Source: Aurelia coerulea (lineage: Eukaryota > Cnidaria > Scyphozoa > Semaeostomeae > Ulmaridae). From it: a stretch of DNA of 64,000 nucleotides. Both the position numbers and the translations under genes were made by a program. Positions 1-15,900 of the stretch are shown here, in pieces. A model generated the notes under the pieces. It saw only the letters and a program-made list of their open reading frames with translations. It was not told where the DNA came from and did no database searches. Location of the stretch: the NCBI GenBank assembly GCA_039566865.1, contig CM076948.1, forward strand, positions 22,827,001 through 22,891,000. The letters are read 5' to 3'. Each line of letters opens with the position of its first letter. Positions within the stretch are counted from its first letter, which is position 1.

Positions 1-3000
1 AAAAAAACTGTTTTGACCTCCTTTTTCTTCTCGAAATTTACTATCATTTGAGCCTCATTAACCTGATGAGGTTTCAAATGTTTCAAAATATATAGCTCAT
101 TTTGAAGATTTGCATCAAGCCAAGTTTCATATTCCATTCATTGACAACAAATCCATAAAAGTTTAACTTTAAACTGTGTTTTTACCTCCTTTTCTTCTCG
201 ACAATTTACTATCATTTTAGCCTCATTAACCTGATGAGGTTTCAAATGTTTCAAAATAGATAGCTCATTTTGAAGAATTGCATCAAGCCAAGTTTCATAT
301 TGCATTCATTGACAACAAATTCATAAAATTTCAACGATAAATTGTGTTTTTACCTCCTTTTTGTCTGAAAATTTACTATCATTTGAGCCTCATTAACCTG
401 ATGAGGTTTCAAATGTTTCAAAATGTATGGCTCATTTTTACGAACTGCATCAAGCCAAGCTTGATATTCCATTCATTGACCATCAATTCATAAAATTTCA
501 ACTAAAAACTGTGTTTTGACCTCCTTTTATTCTCGAAAATGTACTATCATTTGAGCCTTATTAACCTGATGAGGTTTCAAATGTTTCAAATATATAGCTC
601 ATTTTGAAGATTTGCATCAACCCAAGTTTCATATTGCATTCATTGACCATAAATTCATAAAATTTCAACTGAAAACTGTGTTTTGACTTCCTCTTTTTCT
701 CGAAAATTTACTATCATTTAAACCTCATTAACCTGATGAGGTTTCAAATGTTTCAAAATATATAGCTCGTTTTTGAAGAATTGCATCAAGCCAAGTTTCA
801 TATTCCATTCATTGACAACAAATTCATAAAATTTCAACGATAAATTGTGTTTTGACCTCCTTTTTGTCTCGAAAATTTACTATCATTTGAGCCTCATTAA
901 CCTGATGAGGTTTTAAATGTTTCAAAATATATAGCTCATTTTGACGAACTGCATCAAGCCAAGTTTCATATTCCATTCATTGACAACAAATTCATAAAAT
1001 TTCAACGATAAATTGTGTTTTGACCTCCTTTTTGTCTCGAAAATTTACTATCATTTGAGCCTCATTAACCTGATGAGGTTTAAATGTTTCAAAATATATA
1101 GCTCATTTTGAAGAATTGCATCAAGCCAAGTTTCATATTCCATTCATTGACCATCAATTCATAAAATTTCAACGATAAATTGTGTTTTTACCTCCTTTTT
1201 CTTCTCGAAAATTTACTATCATTTGAGCCTCATTAACCTGATGAGGTTTCAAATGTTTCAAAATATATGGCTCATTTTGACGAACTGCATCAAACCAAGT
1301 TTCATATTCCATTCATTGACCATAAATTCATAAAATTTCAACTAAAAACTGTGTTTTGTCCTCCTCTTTTTCTCGAAAATGTACTATCATTTAAGCCTCA
1401 TTAACCTGATGAGGTTTCAAATGTTTCAAAATATAAAGCTCATTTTGACGAATTGCATCAAGCCAAGTTTCATATTCCATTCATTGACCATAATTTCATA
1501 AAATTTCAACAGTAAACTGTGTTTTGACCTCATTTTTTCTCGAACAATTACTATCATTTGAGCCTCATTAACCTGATGAGGTTTCAAATGTTTCAAAATA
1601 TATAGCTCATTTTGACGAACTGCATCATGCCAAGTTTCATATTTCATTCATTGACAATAAATTCATAAAATTTCAACTAAAAACTGTGTTTTGACCTCCT
1701 CTTTTTCTCGAAGATGTACTATCATTTAAGCCTCATTAACCTGATGAGGTTTCAAATGTTTCAAAATATATAGCTCATTTTGAAGAATTGCATCAAGCCA
1801 AGTTTCATATTCCATTCATTGACCTTCAATTCATAAAATTTCAACTAAAAACTGTGTTTTGACCTCCTTTTTTTCTCGAAAATTTACTATCATTTGAGCC
1901 TCATTAACCTGATGAGGTTTCAAATGTTTCAAAATATATAGCTCATTTTGAAGAATTGCACCAAGCCAAGTTTCATATTCCATTCATTGACAACAAATCC
2001 ATAAAAGTTTAACTTTAAACTGTGTTTTTGACCTCCTTTTCTTCTCGAAAATTTACTATCATTTTAGCCTCATTAATCTGATGAGGTTTCAAATGTTTCA
2101 AAATAGAAAGCTCATTTGAAGAATTGCATCAAGCCAAGTTTCATATTCCATTCATTGACAATAAATCCATAAAATTTTAACTTTAAACTGTGTTTTGACC
2201 TCCTTTTTTTCTCGAAAATTTACTATCATTTGAGCCTCATTAACCTGATGAGGTTTGAAATGTTTCAAAATATATGGCTCATTTTGACGAACTGCATCAA
2301 GCCAAGTTTCATATTCCATTCATTGACCATAAATTCATAAAATTTCAACTAAAAACTGTGTTTTGACCTCCTTTTTTTCTCGAAAATTTACTATCATTTG
2401 AGCCTCATTAACCTGATGAGGTTTCAAATGTTTCAAAATATATGGCTCATTTTGACGAACTGCATCAAGCCAAGTTTCATATTCCATTCATTGACATCAA
2501 ATTCAAAAACTTTCAACGATAAATTGTGTTTTGACCTCCTGTTCCTCTCGAAAATTTACTATCATTTTAGCCTCATTAACCTGATGAGGTTTCAAATGTT
2601 TCAAAATATATAGCTCATTTTGAAGAATTGCACCAAGCCAAGTTTCATATTCCATTCATTGACAACAAATTCATAAAATTTCAACTAAAAATTCCGTTTT
2701 TACCTCCTTTTTTCTCGAAAATTTACTATCATTTGAGCCTCATTAACCTGATGAGGTTTCAAATGTTTCAAAATATATGGCTCATTTTGACGAACTGCAT
2801 CAAACCAAGTTTCATATTTCATTCATTGACCATAAATTCATAAAATTTCAACTAAAAACTGTGTTTTGACCTCCTTTTTTCTCGAAAATTTACTATCATT
2901 TGAGCCTCATTAACCTGATGAGGTTTCAAATGTTTCAAAATATATAGCTCATTTTGAAGAATTGCATCAAGCCAAGTTTCATATTCCATTCATTGACCAT

Positions 3001-6000
3001 CAATTCATAAAATTTCAACTTTAAACTGTGTTTTGACCTCTTTTTTTTCTCGAAAATTTACTATCATTTGAGCCTCATTAACCTGATGAGGTTTCAAATG
3101 TTTCAAAATATATGGCTCATTTTGACGAACTGCATCAAGCCAAGTTTCATATTCCATTCATTGACCATAAATTCATAAAATTTCAACTAAAAACTGTGTT
3201 TTGACCTCCTCTTTTTCTCGAAAATTTACTATCATTTGAGCCTCATTAACCTGATGAGGTTTCAAATGTTTCAAAATATATAGCTCATTTTGACAAAATG
3301 CATCAAGCCAAGTTTCATATTTCATTCATTGACCATCAGTTCATAAAATTTCAACTAAAAATTCTGTTTTTACCTCCTTTTTCTTCTCGAAAATTTACTA
3401 TCATTTGAGCCTCATTAACCTGATGAGGTTTCAAATGTTTCAAAATAGAAAGCACATTTTGAAGAATTGCACCAAGCCAAGTTTCAAATTCCATTCATTG
3501 ACAACAAATCCATAAAAGTTTAACTTTAAACTGTGTTTGACCTCCTTTTATTCTCGAAAATTTACTATCATTTGAGCCTCATTAACCTGATGAGGTTTCA
3601 AATGTTTCAAAATATATGGCTCATTTTGAAGATTTGCATCAACCCAAGTTTCATATTCCATTCATTGACAATAAATTCATAAAATTTCAACTAAAAACTG
3701 TGTTTTGACCTCATTTTTTCTCGAAAATTTACTATCATTTGAGCCTCATTAACCTGATGAGGTTTCAAATGTTTCAAAATATATGGCTCATTTTGACGAA
3801 CTGCACCCAGCCAAGTTTCATATTCCATTCATTGACCATAAATTCATAAAATTTCAACTAAAAACTGTGTTTTGACCTCCTTTTTCTCTCGAAAATTTAC
3901 TATCATTTGAGCCTCATTAACCTGATGAGGTTTCAAATGTTTCAAAATATATGGCTCATTTTGACGAACTGCATCAAGCCAAGTTTCATATTCCATTCAT
4001 TGACCATCAATTCATAAAATTTCAACGATAAATTGTGTTTTGACCTCCTTTTTGTCTCGAAAATTTACTATCATTTGAGCCTCATTAACCTGATGAGGTT
4101 TCAAATGTTTCAAAATATATAGCTCATTTTGAAGAATTGCACCAAGCCAAGTTTCATATTCCATTCATTGACAATAAATTCATAAAATTTCAACTTTAAA
4201 CTGTGTTTTGACCTCCTTTTTTCTCGAAAATTTACTATCATTTGAGCCTCATTAACCTGATGAGGTTTCAAATGTTTCAAAATATATGGCTCATTTTGAC
4301 GAACTGCATCAAGCCAAGTTTCATATTCCATTCATTGACCATAAATTCATAAAATTTCAACTAAAAACTGTGTTTGGACCTCATTTTTTCTCGAAAATTT
4401 ACTATCATTTGAGCCTCATTAACCTGATGAGGTTTCAAATGTTTCAAAATATATAGCTCATTTTGAGGAATTGCATCAAGCCAAGTTTCATATTCCATTC
4501 ATTGACCATCAATTCATAAAATTTCAACAAAAAAACTGTGTTTTCACCTCCTTTTTTTTTCTCGAAAATTACTATCATTTGAGCCTCATTAACCTGATGA
4601 GGTTTCAAATGTTTCAAAATATATGGCTCATTTTGACGAACTGCATCAAGCCAAGTTTCATATTTCATTCATTGACCATAAATTCATAAAATTTCAACTA
4701 AAAACTGTGTTTTGACCTCCTTTTTTCTCGAAAATTTACTATCATTTGAGCCTCATTAACCTGATGAGGTTTCAAATGTTTCAAAATATATAGCTCATTT
4801 TGAAAAATTTGCATCAAGCCAAGTTTCATATTCCATTCATTGACCATCAATTCATAAAATTTCAACTAAAAACTGTGTTTTGACCTCCTTTTTTCTTCGA
4901 AAATTTACTATCATTTTAGCCTCATTAACCTGATGAGGTTTCAAATGTTTCAAAATAGAAAGCTCATTTTGAAGAATTGCACCAAGCCAAGTTTCAAATT
5001 CCATTCATTGACAACAAATCCATAAAAGTTTAACTTTAAACTGTGTTTTGACCTCCTTTTCTTCTCGAAAATTTACTATCATTTTAGCCTCATTAACCTA
5101 ATGAGGTTTCAAATGTTTCAAAATATATGGCTCATTTTGAGGATTTGCATCAAGCCAAGTTTCATATTCCATTCATTGACAATAAATTCATAAAATTTCA
5201 ACTAAAAACTGTGTTTTGACCTCTTTTTTTCTCGAAAATTTACTATCATTTGAGCCTCATTAACCTGATGAGGTTTCAAATGTTTCAAAATATATGGCTC
5301 ATTTTGAGGATTTGCATCAAGCCAAGTTTCATATTCCATTCATTGACCATCAATTCATAAAATTTCAACTAAAAACTGTGTTTTGACCTCTTTTTTCTCT
5401 CGAAAATTTACTATCATTTGAGCCTCATTAACCTGATGAGGTTTCAAATGTTTCAAAATATATGGCTCATTTTGACGAATTGCATCAAGCCAAGTTTCAT
5501 ATTCCATTCATTGACCATCAATTCATAAAATTTCAACGATAAATTGTGTTTTGACCTCCTTTTTGTCTCGAAAATTTACTATCATTTGAGCCTCATTAAC
5601 CTGATGAGGTTTCAAATGTTTCAAAATATATGGCTCATTTTGACGAATTGCATCAAGCCAAGTTTCATATTCCATTCATTGACATCAAATTCATAAAATT
5701 TCAACGAAAAACTGTGTTTTGACCTCCTTTTTTTCTCGAAAATTTACTATCATTTGAGCCTCATTAACCTGATGAGGTTTCAAATGTTTCAAAATATATG
5801 GCTCATTTTGACGAAATGCATCAAGCCAAGTTTCATATTCCATTCATTGACCATCAATTCATAAAATTTCAACTAAAAACTGTGTTTTGACCTCATTTTT
5901 TCTCGAACATTTACTATCATTTGAGCCTCATTAACCTGATGAGGTTTCAAATGTTTCAAAATATATAGCTCATTTTGACAAATTGCATCAAGCCAAGTTT

Positions 6001-9000
6001 CATATTCCATTCATTGACCATAATTTCATAAACTTTCAACTCTAAACTGTGTTTTGACCTCATTTTTTCTCGAACATTTACTATCATTTGAGCCTCATTA
6101 ACCTGATGAGGTTTCAAATGTTTCAAAATATATAGCTCATTTTGAGGATTTGCATCAAGCCAAGTTTCATATTCCATTCATTGACAATAAATTCATAAAA
6201 TTTCAACAAAAAACTGTGTTTTGACCTCATTTTTTCTCGAACATTTACTATCATTTGAGCCTCATTAACCTGATGAGGTTTCAAATGTTTCAAAATATAT
6301 GGCTCATTTTGACGAACTGCATCAAGCCAAGTTTCATATTCCATTCATTGACCATCAATTCATAAAATTTCAACTAAAAACTGTGTTTTGACCTCCTTTT
6401 TTTCTCGAAAATTTACTATCATTTGAGCCTCATTAACCTAATGAGGTTTCAAATGTTTCAAAATATATAGCTCATTTTGAAGATTTGCATCAAGCCAAGT
6501 TTCATATTCCATTCATTGACAATAAATTCATAAAATTTCAACTAAAAATTCCGTTTTTACCTCTTTTTTCTTCTTTTGAAAATTTACTATCATTTGAGCC
6601 TCATTAACCTGATGAGGTTTCAAATGTTTCAAAATATATAGCTCATTTTGAAGATTTGCATCAAGCCAAGTTTCATATTCCATTCATTGACAACAATTTC
6701 ATAAAATTTCAACGATAAATTGTGTTTTGACCTCCTTTTTGTCTCGAAAATTTACTATCATTTGAGCCTCATTAACCTGATGAGGTTTCAAATGTTTCAA
6801 AATATATAGCTCATTTTGAAGAATTGCACCAAGCCAAGTTTCATATTCCATTCATTGACAACAAATTCATAAAATTTCAACTAAAAATTGTGTTTTGACC
6901 TCATTTTTTCTCGAACATTTACTATCATTTGAGCCTCATTAACCTAATGAGGTTTCAAATGTTTCAAAATATATGGCTCATTTTGACGAAATGCATCAAG
7001 CCAAGTTTCATATTCCATTCATTGACCATCAATTCATAAAATTTCAACTAAAAACTGTGTTTTGACCTCATTTTTTCTCGAACATTTACTATCATTTGAG
7101 CCTCATTAACCTGATGAGGTTTCAAATGTTTCAAAATATATAGCTCATTTTGACAAAATGCATCAAGCCAAGTTTCATATTTCATTCATTGACCATCAGT
7201 TCATAAAATTTCAACTAAAAATTGTGTTTTGACCTCTTTTTTCTCTCGAAAATTTACTATCATTTGAGCCTCATTAACCTGATGAGGTTTCAAATGTTTC
7301 AAAATATATAGCTCATTTTGAAGATTTGCATCAAGCCAAGTTTCATATTCCATTCATTGACAATAAATTCATAAAATTTCAACTAAAAACTGTGTTTTGA
7401 CCTCCTTTTTTTCTCGAAAATTTACTATCATTTGAGCCTCATTAACCTGATGAGGTTTCAAATGTTTCAAAATATATGGCTCATTTTTGACGAACTGCAT
7501 CAAGCCAAGTTTCATATTTCATTCATTGACCATCAATTCATAAAATTTCAACTAAAAACTGTGTTTTGACCTCCTTTTATTCTCGAAAATTTACTATCAT
7601 TTAAGCCTCATTAACCTAATGAGGTTTCAAATGTTTCAAAATATATAGCTCATTTTGAAGATTTGCATCAAGCCAAGTTTCATATTCCATTCATTGACAA
7701 TAAATTCATAAAATTTCAACAAAAAAACTTGTGTTTTGACCTCCTTTTTCTTCTCGAAATTTACTATCATTTGAGCCTCATTAACCTGATGAGGTTTCAA
7801 ATGTTTCAAAATATATAGCTCATTTTGAAGATTTGCATCAAGCCAAGTTTCATATTCCATTCATTGACAATAAATTCATAAAATTTCAACAAAAAAACTG
7901 TGTTTTGACCTCCTTTTTCTTCTGAAAATTTACTATCATTTGAGCCTCATTAACCTGATGAGGTTTCAAATGTTTCAAAATATATAGCTCATTTTGAAGA
8001 ATTGCATCAAGCCAAGTTTCATATTCCATTCATTGACAACAAATTCATAAAATTTCAACGAAAAACTGTGTTTTTACCTCTTTTTTCTCTCGAAAATTTA
8101 CTATCATTTGAGCCTCATTAACCTAATGAGGTTTCAAATGTTTCAAAATATATGGCTCATTTTGACGAAATGCATCAAGCCAAGTTTCATATTCCATTCA
8201 TTGACCATCAATTCATAAAATTTCAACTAAAAACTGTGTTTTGACCTCCTTTTTTTTTCTCGAACATTTACTATCATTTGAGCCTCATTAACCTGATGAG
8301 GTTTCAAATGTTTCAAAATATATAGCTCATTTTGAGGATTTGCATCAAGCCAAGTTTCATATTCCATTCATTGACAATAAATTCATAAAATTTCAACAAA
8401 AAACTGTGTTTTGACCTCATTTTTTCTCGAACATTTACTATCATTTGAGCCTCATTAACCTGATGAGGTTTCAAATGTTTCAAAATATATGGCTCATTTT
8501 GAGGATTTGCATCAAGCCAAGTTTCATATTCCATTCATTGACCATAAATTCATAAAATTTCAACTAAAAACTGTGTTTTGACCTCCTTTTTTTCTCGAAA
8601 ATTTACTATCATTTGAGCCTCATTAACCTGATGAGGTTTCAAATGTTTCAAAATATATAGCTCATTTTTGACGAATTGCATCAAGCCAAGTTGTCATATT
8701 TCATTCATTGACCATCAATTCATAAAATTTCAACTAAAAACTGTGTTTTGACCTCATTTTTTCTCGAAAATTTACTATCATTTAAGCCTCATTAACCTGA
8801 TGAGGTTTCAAATGTTTCAAAATATATAGCTCATTTTGAAGATTTGCATCAAGCCAAGTTTCATATTTCATTCATTGACAAATCAGTTCATAAAATTTCA
8901 ACTAAAAATTCCGTTTTTACCTCTTTTTTCTTCTTTTGAAAATTTACTATCATTTGAGCCTCATTAACATGATGAGGTTTCAAATGTTTCAAAATATATA

Positions 9001-12000
9001 GCTCATTTTGAAGATTTGCATCAATCCAAGTTTCATATTCCATTCATTGACAATAAATTCATAAAATTTCAACAAAAAACTGTGTTTTTGACCTCCTTTT
9101 TCTTCTCGAAAATTTACTATCATTTAAGCCTCATTAACCTGATGAGGTTTCAAATATTTCAAAATATATGGCTCATTTTGAAGATTTGCATCAATCCAAG
9201 TTTCATATTCCATTCATTGACCATAATTTCATAAACTTTCAACACTAAACTGTGTTGAAACCTCATCTTTTTTAGAACATTTACTATCATTTGAGCCTCA
9301 TTAACCTGATGAGGTTTCAAATGTTTCAAAATATATAGCTCATTTTGAAGATTTGCATCAAGCCAAGTTTCATATTCCATTCATTGACAATAAATTCATA
9401 AAATTTCAACTAAAAAACTTTGTTTTGACCTCATTTTTTCTCGAACATTTACTATCATTTGAGCCTCATTAACCTGATGAGGTTTCAAATGTTTCAAAAT
9501 ATATGGCTCATTTTGACGAAATGCATCAAGCCAAGTTTCATATTTCATTCATTGACCATAACTTCATAAAATTTCAACTAAAAACTGTGTTTTCACCTCC
9601 TTTTTTTCTCGAAAATTTACTATCATTTGAGCCTCATTAACCTGATGAGGTTTCAAATGTTTCAAAATATATAGCTCATTTTGAGGATTTGCATCAAGCC
9701 AAGTTTCATATTCCATTCATTGACCATCAATTCATAAAATTTCAACTAAAAACTGTGTTTTGACCTCCTTTTTGTCTCGAAAATTTACTATCATTTGAGC
9801 CTCATTAACCTGATGAGGTTTCAAATGTTTCAAAATATATGGCTCATTTTGAAGATTTGCATCAAGCCAAGTTTCATATTCCATTCATTGACCATAATTT
9901 CATAAACTTTCAACACTAAACTGTGTTTTGACCTCCTCTTTTTCTGAAAATTTACTATCATTTAAGCCTCATTAACCTGATGAGGATTCAAATGTTTCAG
10001 AATATATAGCTCATTTTGAGGATTTTCATCAAGCCAAGTTTCTTATTCCATTCATTGACCATAACTTCATAAAATTTCAACGATAATTTGTGTTTTGACC
10101 TCCTTTTTTTCTCGAACATTTACTATCATTTGAGCCTCATTAACCTGATGAGGTTTCAAATGTTTCAAAATATATAGCTCATTTTGAGGATTTGCATCAA
10201 GCCAAGTTTCATATTCCATTCATTGACCATAAATTCATAAAATTTCAACTAAAAACTGTTTTGACCTCCTTTTTTCTTCTCAAAAATGTACTATCATTTG
10301 AGCCTCATTAACCTGATGAGGTTTCAAATGTTTCAAAATATATAGCTCATTTTGACGAACTGCATCAAGCCAAGTTTCATATTCCATTCATTGACAATAA
10401 ATTCATAAAATTTTAACAAAAAACTGTGTTTTGACCTCATATTTTCTCGAAGATTTACTATCATTTGAGCCTCATTAACCTGATGAGGTTTCAAATGTTT
10501 CAAAATATATAGCTCATTTTGAAGAATTGCATCAAGCCAAGTTTCATATTCCATTCATTGACCATCAATTCATAAAATTTCAACGATAAATTGTGTTTTG
10601 ACCTCCTTTTTGTCTCGAAAATTTACTATCATTTGAGCCTCATTAACCTGATGAGGTTTCAAATGTTTCAAAATATATGGCTCATTTTGACGAATTGCAT
10701 CAAGCCAAGTTTCATATTCCATTCATTGACCATCAATTCATAAAATTTCAACTAAAAACTGTGTTTTTGACCTCCTTTTATTCTCGAAAATTTACTATCA
10801 TTTAAGCCTCATTAACCTGATGAGGTTTCAAATGTTTCAAAATATATAGCTCATTTTGAAGATTTGCATCAACCCAAGTTTCAGATTCCATTCATTGACC
10901 ATAATTTCATAAACTTTCAACAGTAAACTGTGTTTGACTTCATTTTTTCTCGAAAATTTACTATCATTTGAGCCTCATTAACCTGATGAGGTTTCAAATG
11001 TTTCAAAATATATAGCTCATTTTGAGGATTTGCATCAAGCCAAGTTTCATATTCCATTCATTGACCATAATTTCATAAACTTTCAACACTAAACTGTGTT
11101 TTGACCTCATATTTTCTCGAACATTTACTATCATTTGAGCCTCATTAACCTGATGAGGTTTCAAATGTTTCAAAATATATAGCTCATTTTGAAGATTTGC
11201 ATCAAGCCAAGTTTCATATTCCATTCATTGACAATAAATTCATAAAATTTCAACTAAAAACTGTGTTTTGACCTCCTTTTATTCTCGAAAATTTACTATC
11301 ATTAAGCCTCATTAACCTGATGAGGTTTCAAATGTTTCAAAATATATAGCTCATTTTGAAGATTTGCATCAAACCAAGTTTCATATTCCATTCATTGACA
11401 ATAAATTCATAAAATTTCAACTCCAAACTGTTTTGACCTCCTTTTTCTTCTCGAGAATTTACTATCATTTGAGCCTCATTAACCTGATGAGGTTTCAAAT
11501 GTTTCAAAATATATAGCTCATTTTGAAGATTTGCATCAAGCCAAGTTTCATATTCCATTCATTGACAATAAATTCATAAAATTTCAATTGTAAACTGTGT
11601 TTTGACCTCCTTTTTTTCTCGAAGAATTTACTATCATTTGAGCCTCATTAACCTGATGAGGTTTCAAATATTTCAAAATATATAGCTCATTTTGAAGAAT
11701 TGCATCAAGCCAAGTTTCATATTCCATTCATTGACAACAAATTCATAAAATTTCAACGATAAATTGTGTTTTGACCTCCTTTTTGTCTGGAAAATTTACT
11801 ATCATTTGAGCCTCATTAACCTAATGAGGTTTCAAATGTTTCAAAATATATGGCTCATTTAGACGAACTGCATCAAGCCAAGTTTCATATTCCATTCATT
11901 GACCATCAATTCATAAAATTTCAACTAAAAACTGTGTTTTGACCTCATTTTTTCTCGAACATTTACTATCATTTGAGCCTCATTAACCTGATGAGGTTTC

Positions 12001-12939
12001 AAATGTTTCAAAATATAAAGCTCATTTTGACAAAATGCATCAAGCCAAGTTTCATATTCCATTCATTGACCATAATTCATAAAATTTCAACAAAAAACTG
12101 TGTTTTGACCTCATTTTTTCTCGAACATTTACTATCATTTGAGCCTCATTAACCTGATGAGGTTTCAAATGTTTCAAAATATATAGCTCATTTTGAGGAT
12201 TTGCATCAAGCCAAGTTTCATATTCCATTCATTGACAATAAATTCATAAAATTTCAACAAAAAACTGTGTTTTGACCTCATTTTTTCTTGAACATTTACT
12301 ATCATTTGAGCCTCATTAACCTGATGAGGTTTCAAATGTTTCAAAATATATTGCTCATTTTTGACGAATTGCATCAAGCCAAGTGTCATATTTCATTCAT
12401 TGACCATCAATTCATAAAATTTCAACTAAAAACTGTGTTTTGACCTCCTTTTATTCTCGAAAATGTACTATCATTTAAGCCTCATTAACCTGATGAGGTT
12501 TCAAATGTTTCAAAATATATAGCTCATTTTGAAGATTTGCATCAAGCCAAGTTTCATATTCCATTCATTGACAATAAATTCATAAAATTTCAACTAAAAA
12601 CTGTTTTGACCTCCTTTTTCTTCTCGAAATTTACTATCATTTGAGCCTCATTAACCTGATGAGGTTTCAAATGTTTCAAAATATATAGCTCATTTTGAAG
12701 AATTGCATCAAGCCAAGTTTCATATTCCATTCATTGACAATAATTTTATAAACTTTAAACTTTAAACTGTGTTTTGACCTCCTTTTTCTTCTCGAAAAAT
12801 TACTATCATTTGAGCCTCATTAACCTGATGAGGTTTCAAATGTTTCAAAATATATAGCTCATTTTGAAGAATTGCATCAAGCCAAGTTTCATATTTCATT
12901 CATTGACAACAAATTCATAAAATTTCAACGATAAATTGT

Positions 12940-15900
12940 GTTTTTACCTCCTTTTTGTCTGGAAATTTACTATCATTTGAGCCTCATTAACCTGATGAGG
13001 TTTCAAATGTTTCAAAATGTATGGCTCATTTTTACGAACTGCATCAAGCCAAGCTTGATATTCCATTCATTGCCCATCAATTCATAAAATTTCAACTAAA
13101 AACTGTGTTTTGACCTCCTTTTATTCTCGAAAATGTACTATCATTTGAGCCTTATTAACCTGATGAGGTTTCAAATGTTTCAAATATATAGCTCATTATG
13201 AAGATTTGCATCAACCCAAGTTTCATATTGCATTCATTGACCATAAATTCATAAAATTTCAACTGAAAACTGTGTTTTGTCTTCCTCTTTTTCTCGAAAA
13301 TATACTATCATTTAAACCTCATTAACCTGATGAGGTTTCAAATGTTTCAAAATATATGGCTCATTTTGACGAACTGCACCCAGCCAAGTTTCATATTCCA
13401 TTCATTGACCATAAATTTAGAAAATTTCAACTATCAATTGTGTTTTGACCTCCTTTTTGTCTCGAAAATTTACTATCATTTGAGCCTCATTTATCTGATG
13501 ACATTTTAAATGTTTCAAAATATATAGCTCGTTTTTGAAGAATTGCATCAAGCCAAGTTTCATGTTGCATTCATTGACAACAAATTCATAAAATTTCAAC
13601 GATAAATTGTGTTTTGACCTCCTTTTTGTCTGGAAAATTTACTATCATTTGAGCCTCATTAACCTGATGAGGTTTCAAATGTTTCAAAATGTATGGCTCA
13701 TTTTGACGAACTGCATCAAGCCATGTTTCATATTCCATTCATTGACCATCATTTCATACAATTTCAACTAAAAACTGTGTTTTTACCTCCTTTTTGTCTC
13801 GAAAATTTACTATCATTTGAGCCTCATTAACCTGATGAGGTTTCAAATGTTTCAAAATGTATGGCTCATTTTGACGAACTGCATCAAGCCATGTTTCATA
13901 TTTCATTCATTGATCATAAATTCATAAAATTTCGACTTTAAACTGTTTTGACCTCCTTTTTCTTCTCGAGAATTTACCATCATTTGAGCCTCATTAACCT
14001 GATGAGGTTTCAAATGTTTCAAAATATATAACTCATTTTGAAGAATTGCATCAAGCCAAGTTTCATATTCCATTCATTGACAACAAATTCATAAAATTTC
14101 AACGATAAATTGTGTTTTTACCTCCTTTTTGTCTCGAAAATTTAATATCATTTGAGCCTCATTAACCTGATGAGTTTTCAAATGCTTCAAAATGTATTGC
14201 TCATTTTGACGAACTGCATCAAGCAAAGTTTCATATTTCATTCATTGATCATAAATTCATAAAATTTCAACTAAAAACTGTGTTTTTACCTCCTTTTTGT
14301 CTCGAAAATTTACTATCATTTGAGCCTCATTAACCTGATGAGGTTTCAAATGTTTCAAAATGTATGGCTCATTTTGACGCACTGCATCAAGCCAAGTTTC
14401 ATATTCCATTCATTGATCATAAATTCATAAAATTTCAACTAAAAACTGTATTTTTACCTCCTTTTTGTCTCGAAAATTTACTATCATTTGAGCCTCATTA
14501 ACCTGATGAGGTTTCAAATGTTCAAAATGTATGGCTCATTTTGACGAACTGCATCAAGCCAAGTTTCATATTCCATTCATTGATCATAAATTCATAAAAT
14601 TTCAACTAAAAACTGTGTTTTTACCTCCTTTTTGTCTCGAAAATTTACAATCATTTGAGCCTCATTGACCTCATGAGGTTTCAAATGTTTCAAAATATAT
14701 AGCTCATTTTGAAGAATTGCATCAAGCCAAGTTTCATATTCCATTCATTGACAACAAATTCATAAAATTTTAACTTTAAACTGTGTATTTACCTCCTTTT
14801 CTTCTCGAACATTTACTATCATTTGAGCCTCTTTAACCTGATGAGGTTTCAAATCTTTCAAAATATATAGCTCATTTTGACGAACTGCATCAAGCCAAGT
14901 TTCCTATTCCATTCATTGACCATCAATTCATACAATTTCAACTAAAAACTGTGTTTTGACCTCCTTTTATTCTCGAAAATGTACTATCATTTAAGCCTCA
15001 TTAACCTGATGAGGTTTCAAATGTTTCAAAATGTATGGCTCATTTTGACGAACTGCATCAAGCCAAGTTTCATATTCCATTCATTGACCATCATTTCATA
15101 AAATTTCGACTTTAAACTGTTTTGACCTCCTTTTTCTTCTCGAGAATTTAACATCATTTGAGCCTCATTAACCTGATGAGGTTTCAAATGTTTCAAAATA
15201 TATAACTCATTTGACGAACTGCATCAAGCCAAGTTTCATATTCCATTCATTGACAACAAATTCATAAAATTTCAACGATAAATTGTGTTTTTACCTCCTG
15301 TTCCTCTCGAAAATTTACTATCATTTTAGCCTCATTAACCTGATGAGGTTTCAAATGTTTCAAAATATATAGCTCATTTTGAAGAATTGCACCAAGCCAA
15401 GTTTCATATTCCATTTATTGACAACAAATTCATAAAATTTCAACTAAAAACTGTGTTTTTACCTCCTTTTATTCTCGAAAATGTACTATCATTTAAGCCT
15501 CATTAACCTGTTTCATTATGAATATAGCTCATTATGAAGATTTGCATCAACCCAAGTTTCATATTGCATTCATTGACAATAAATTCATAAAAGTTTAACT
15601 TTAAACTGTGTTTTAACCTTCGTTTTTTCTCGAAAATTTACTATCATTTGAGCCTCATTAACCTGATGAGGTTTCAAATGTTTCAAAATATATGGCTCAT
15701 TTTGACGAACTGCACCCAGCCAAGTTTCATATTCCATTCATTGACCATAAATTCATAAAATTTCAACTAAAAACTGTGTTTTTACCTCCTTTTATTCTCA
15801 AAAATGTACTATCATTTAAGCCTCATTAACCTGTTTCATTATGAATATAACTCATTTTGAAGAATTGCATCAAGCCAAGTTTCATATTCTATTCATTGAC

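Noticed and set aside
1426..13599. Many - strand open frames of 71-74 codons in the satellite, reading MEYETWLDA...QNE and YILKHLKPHQVNEAQMIV
   Set aside because: They run through 1.3 monomers because the unit length is not a multiple of 3, and they vary exactly as the DNA does. No start context or splice sites; explained fully by the satellite.
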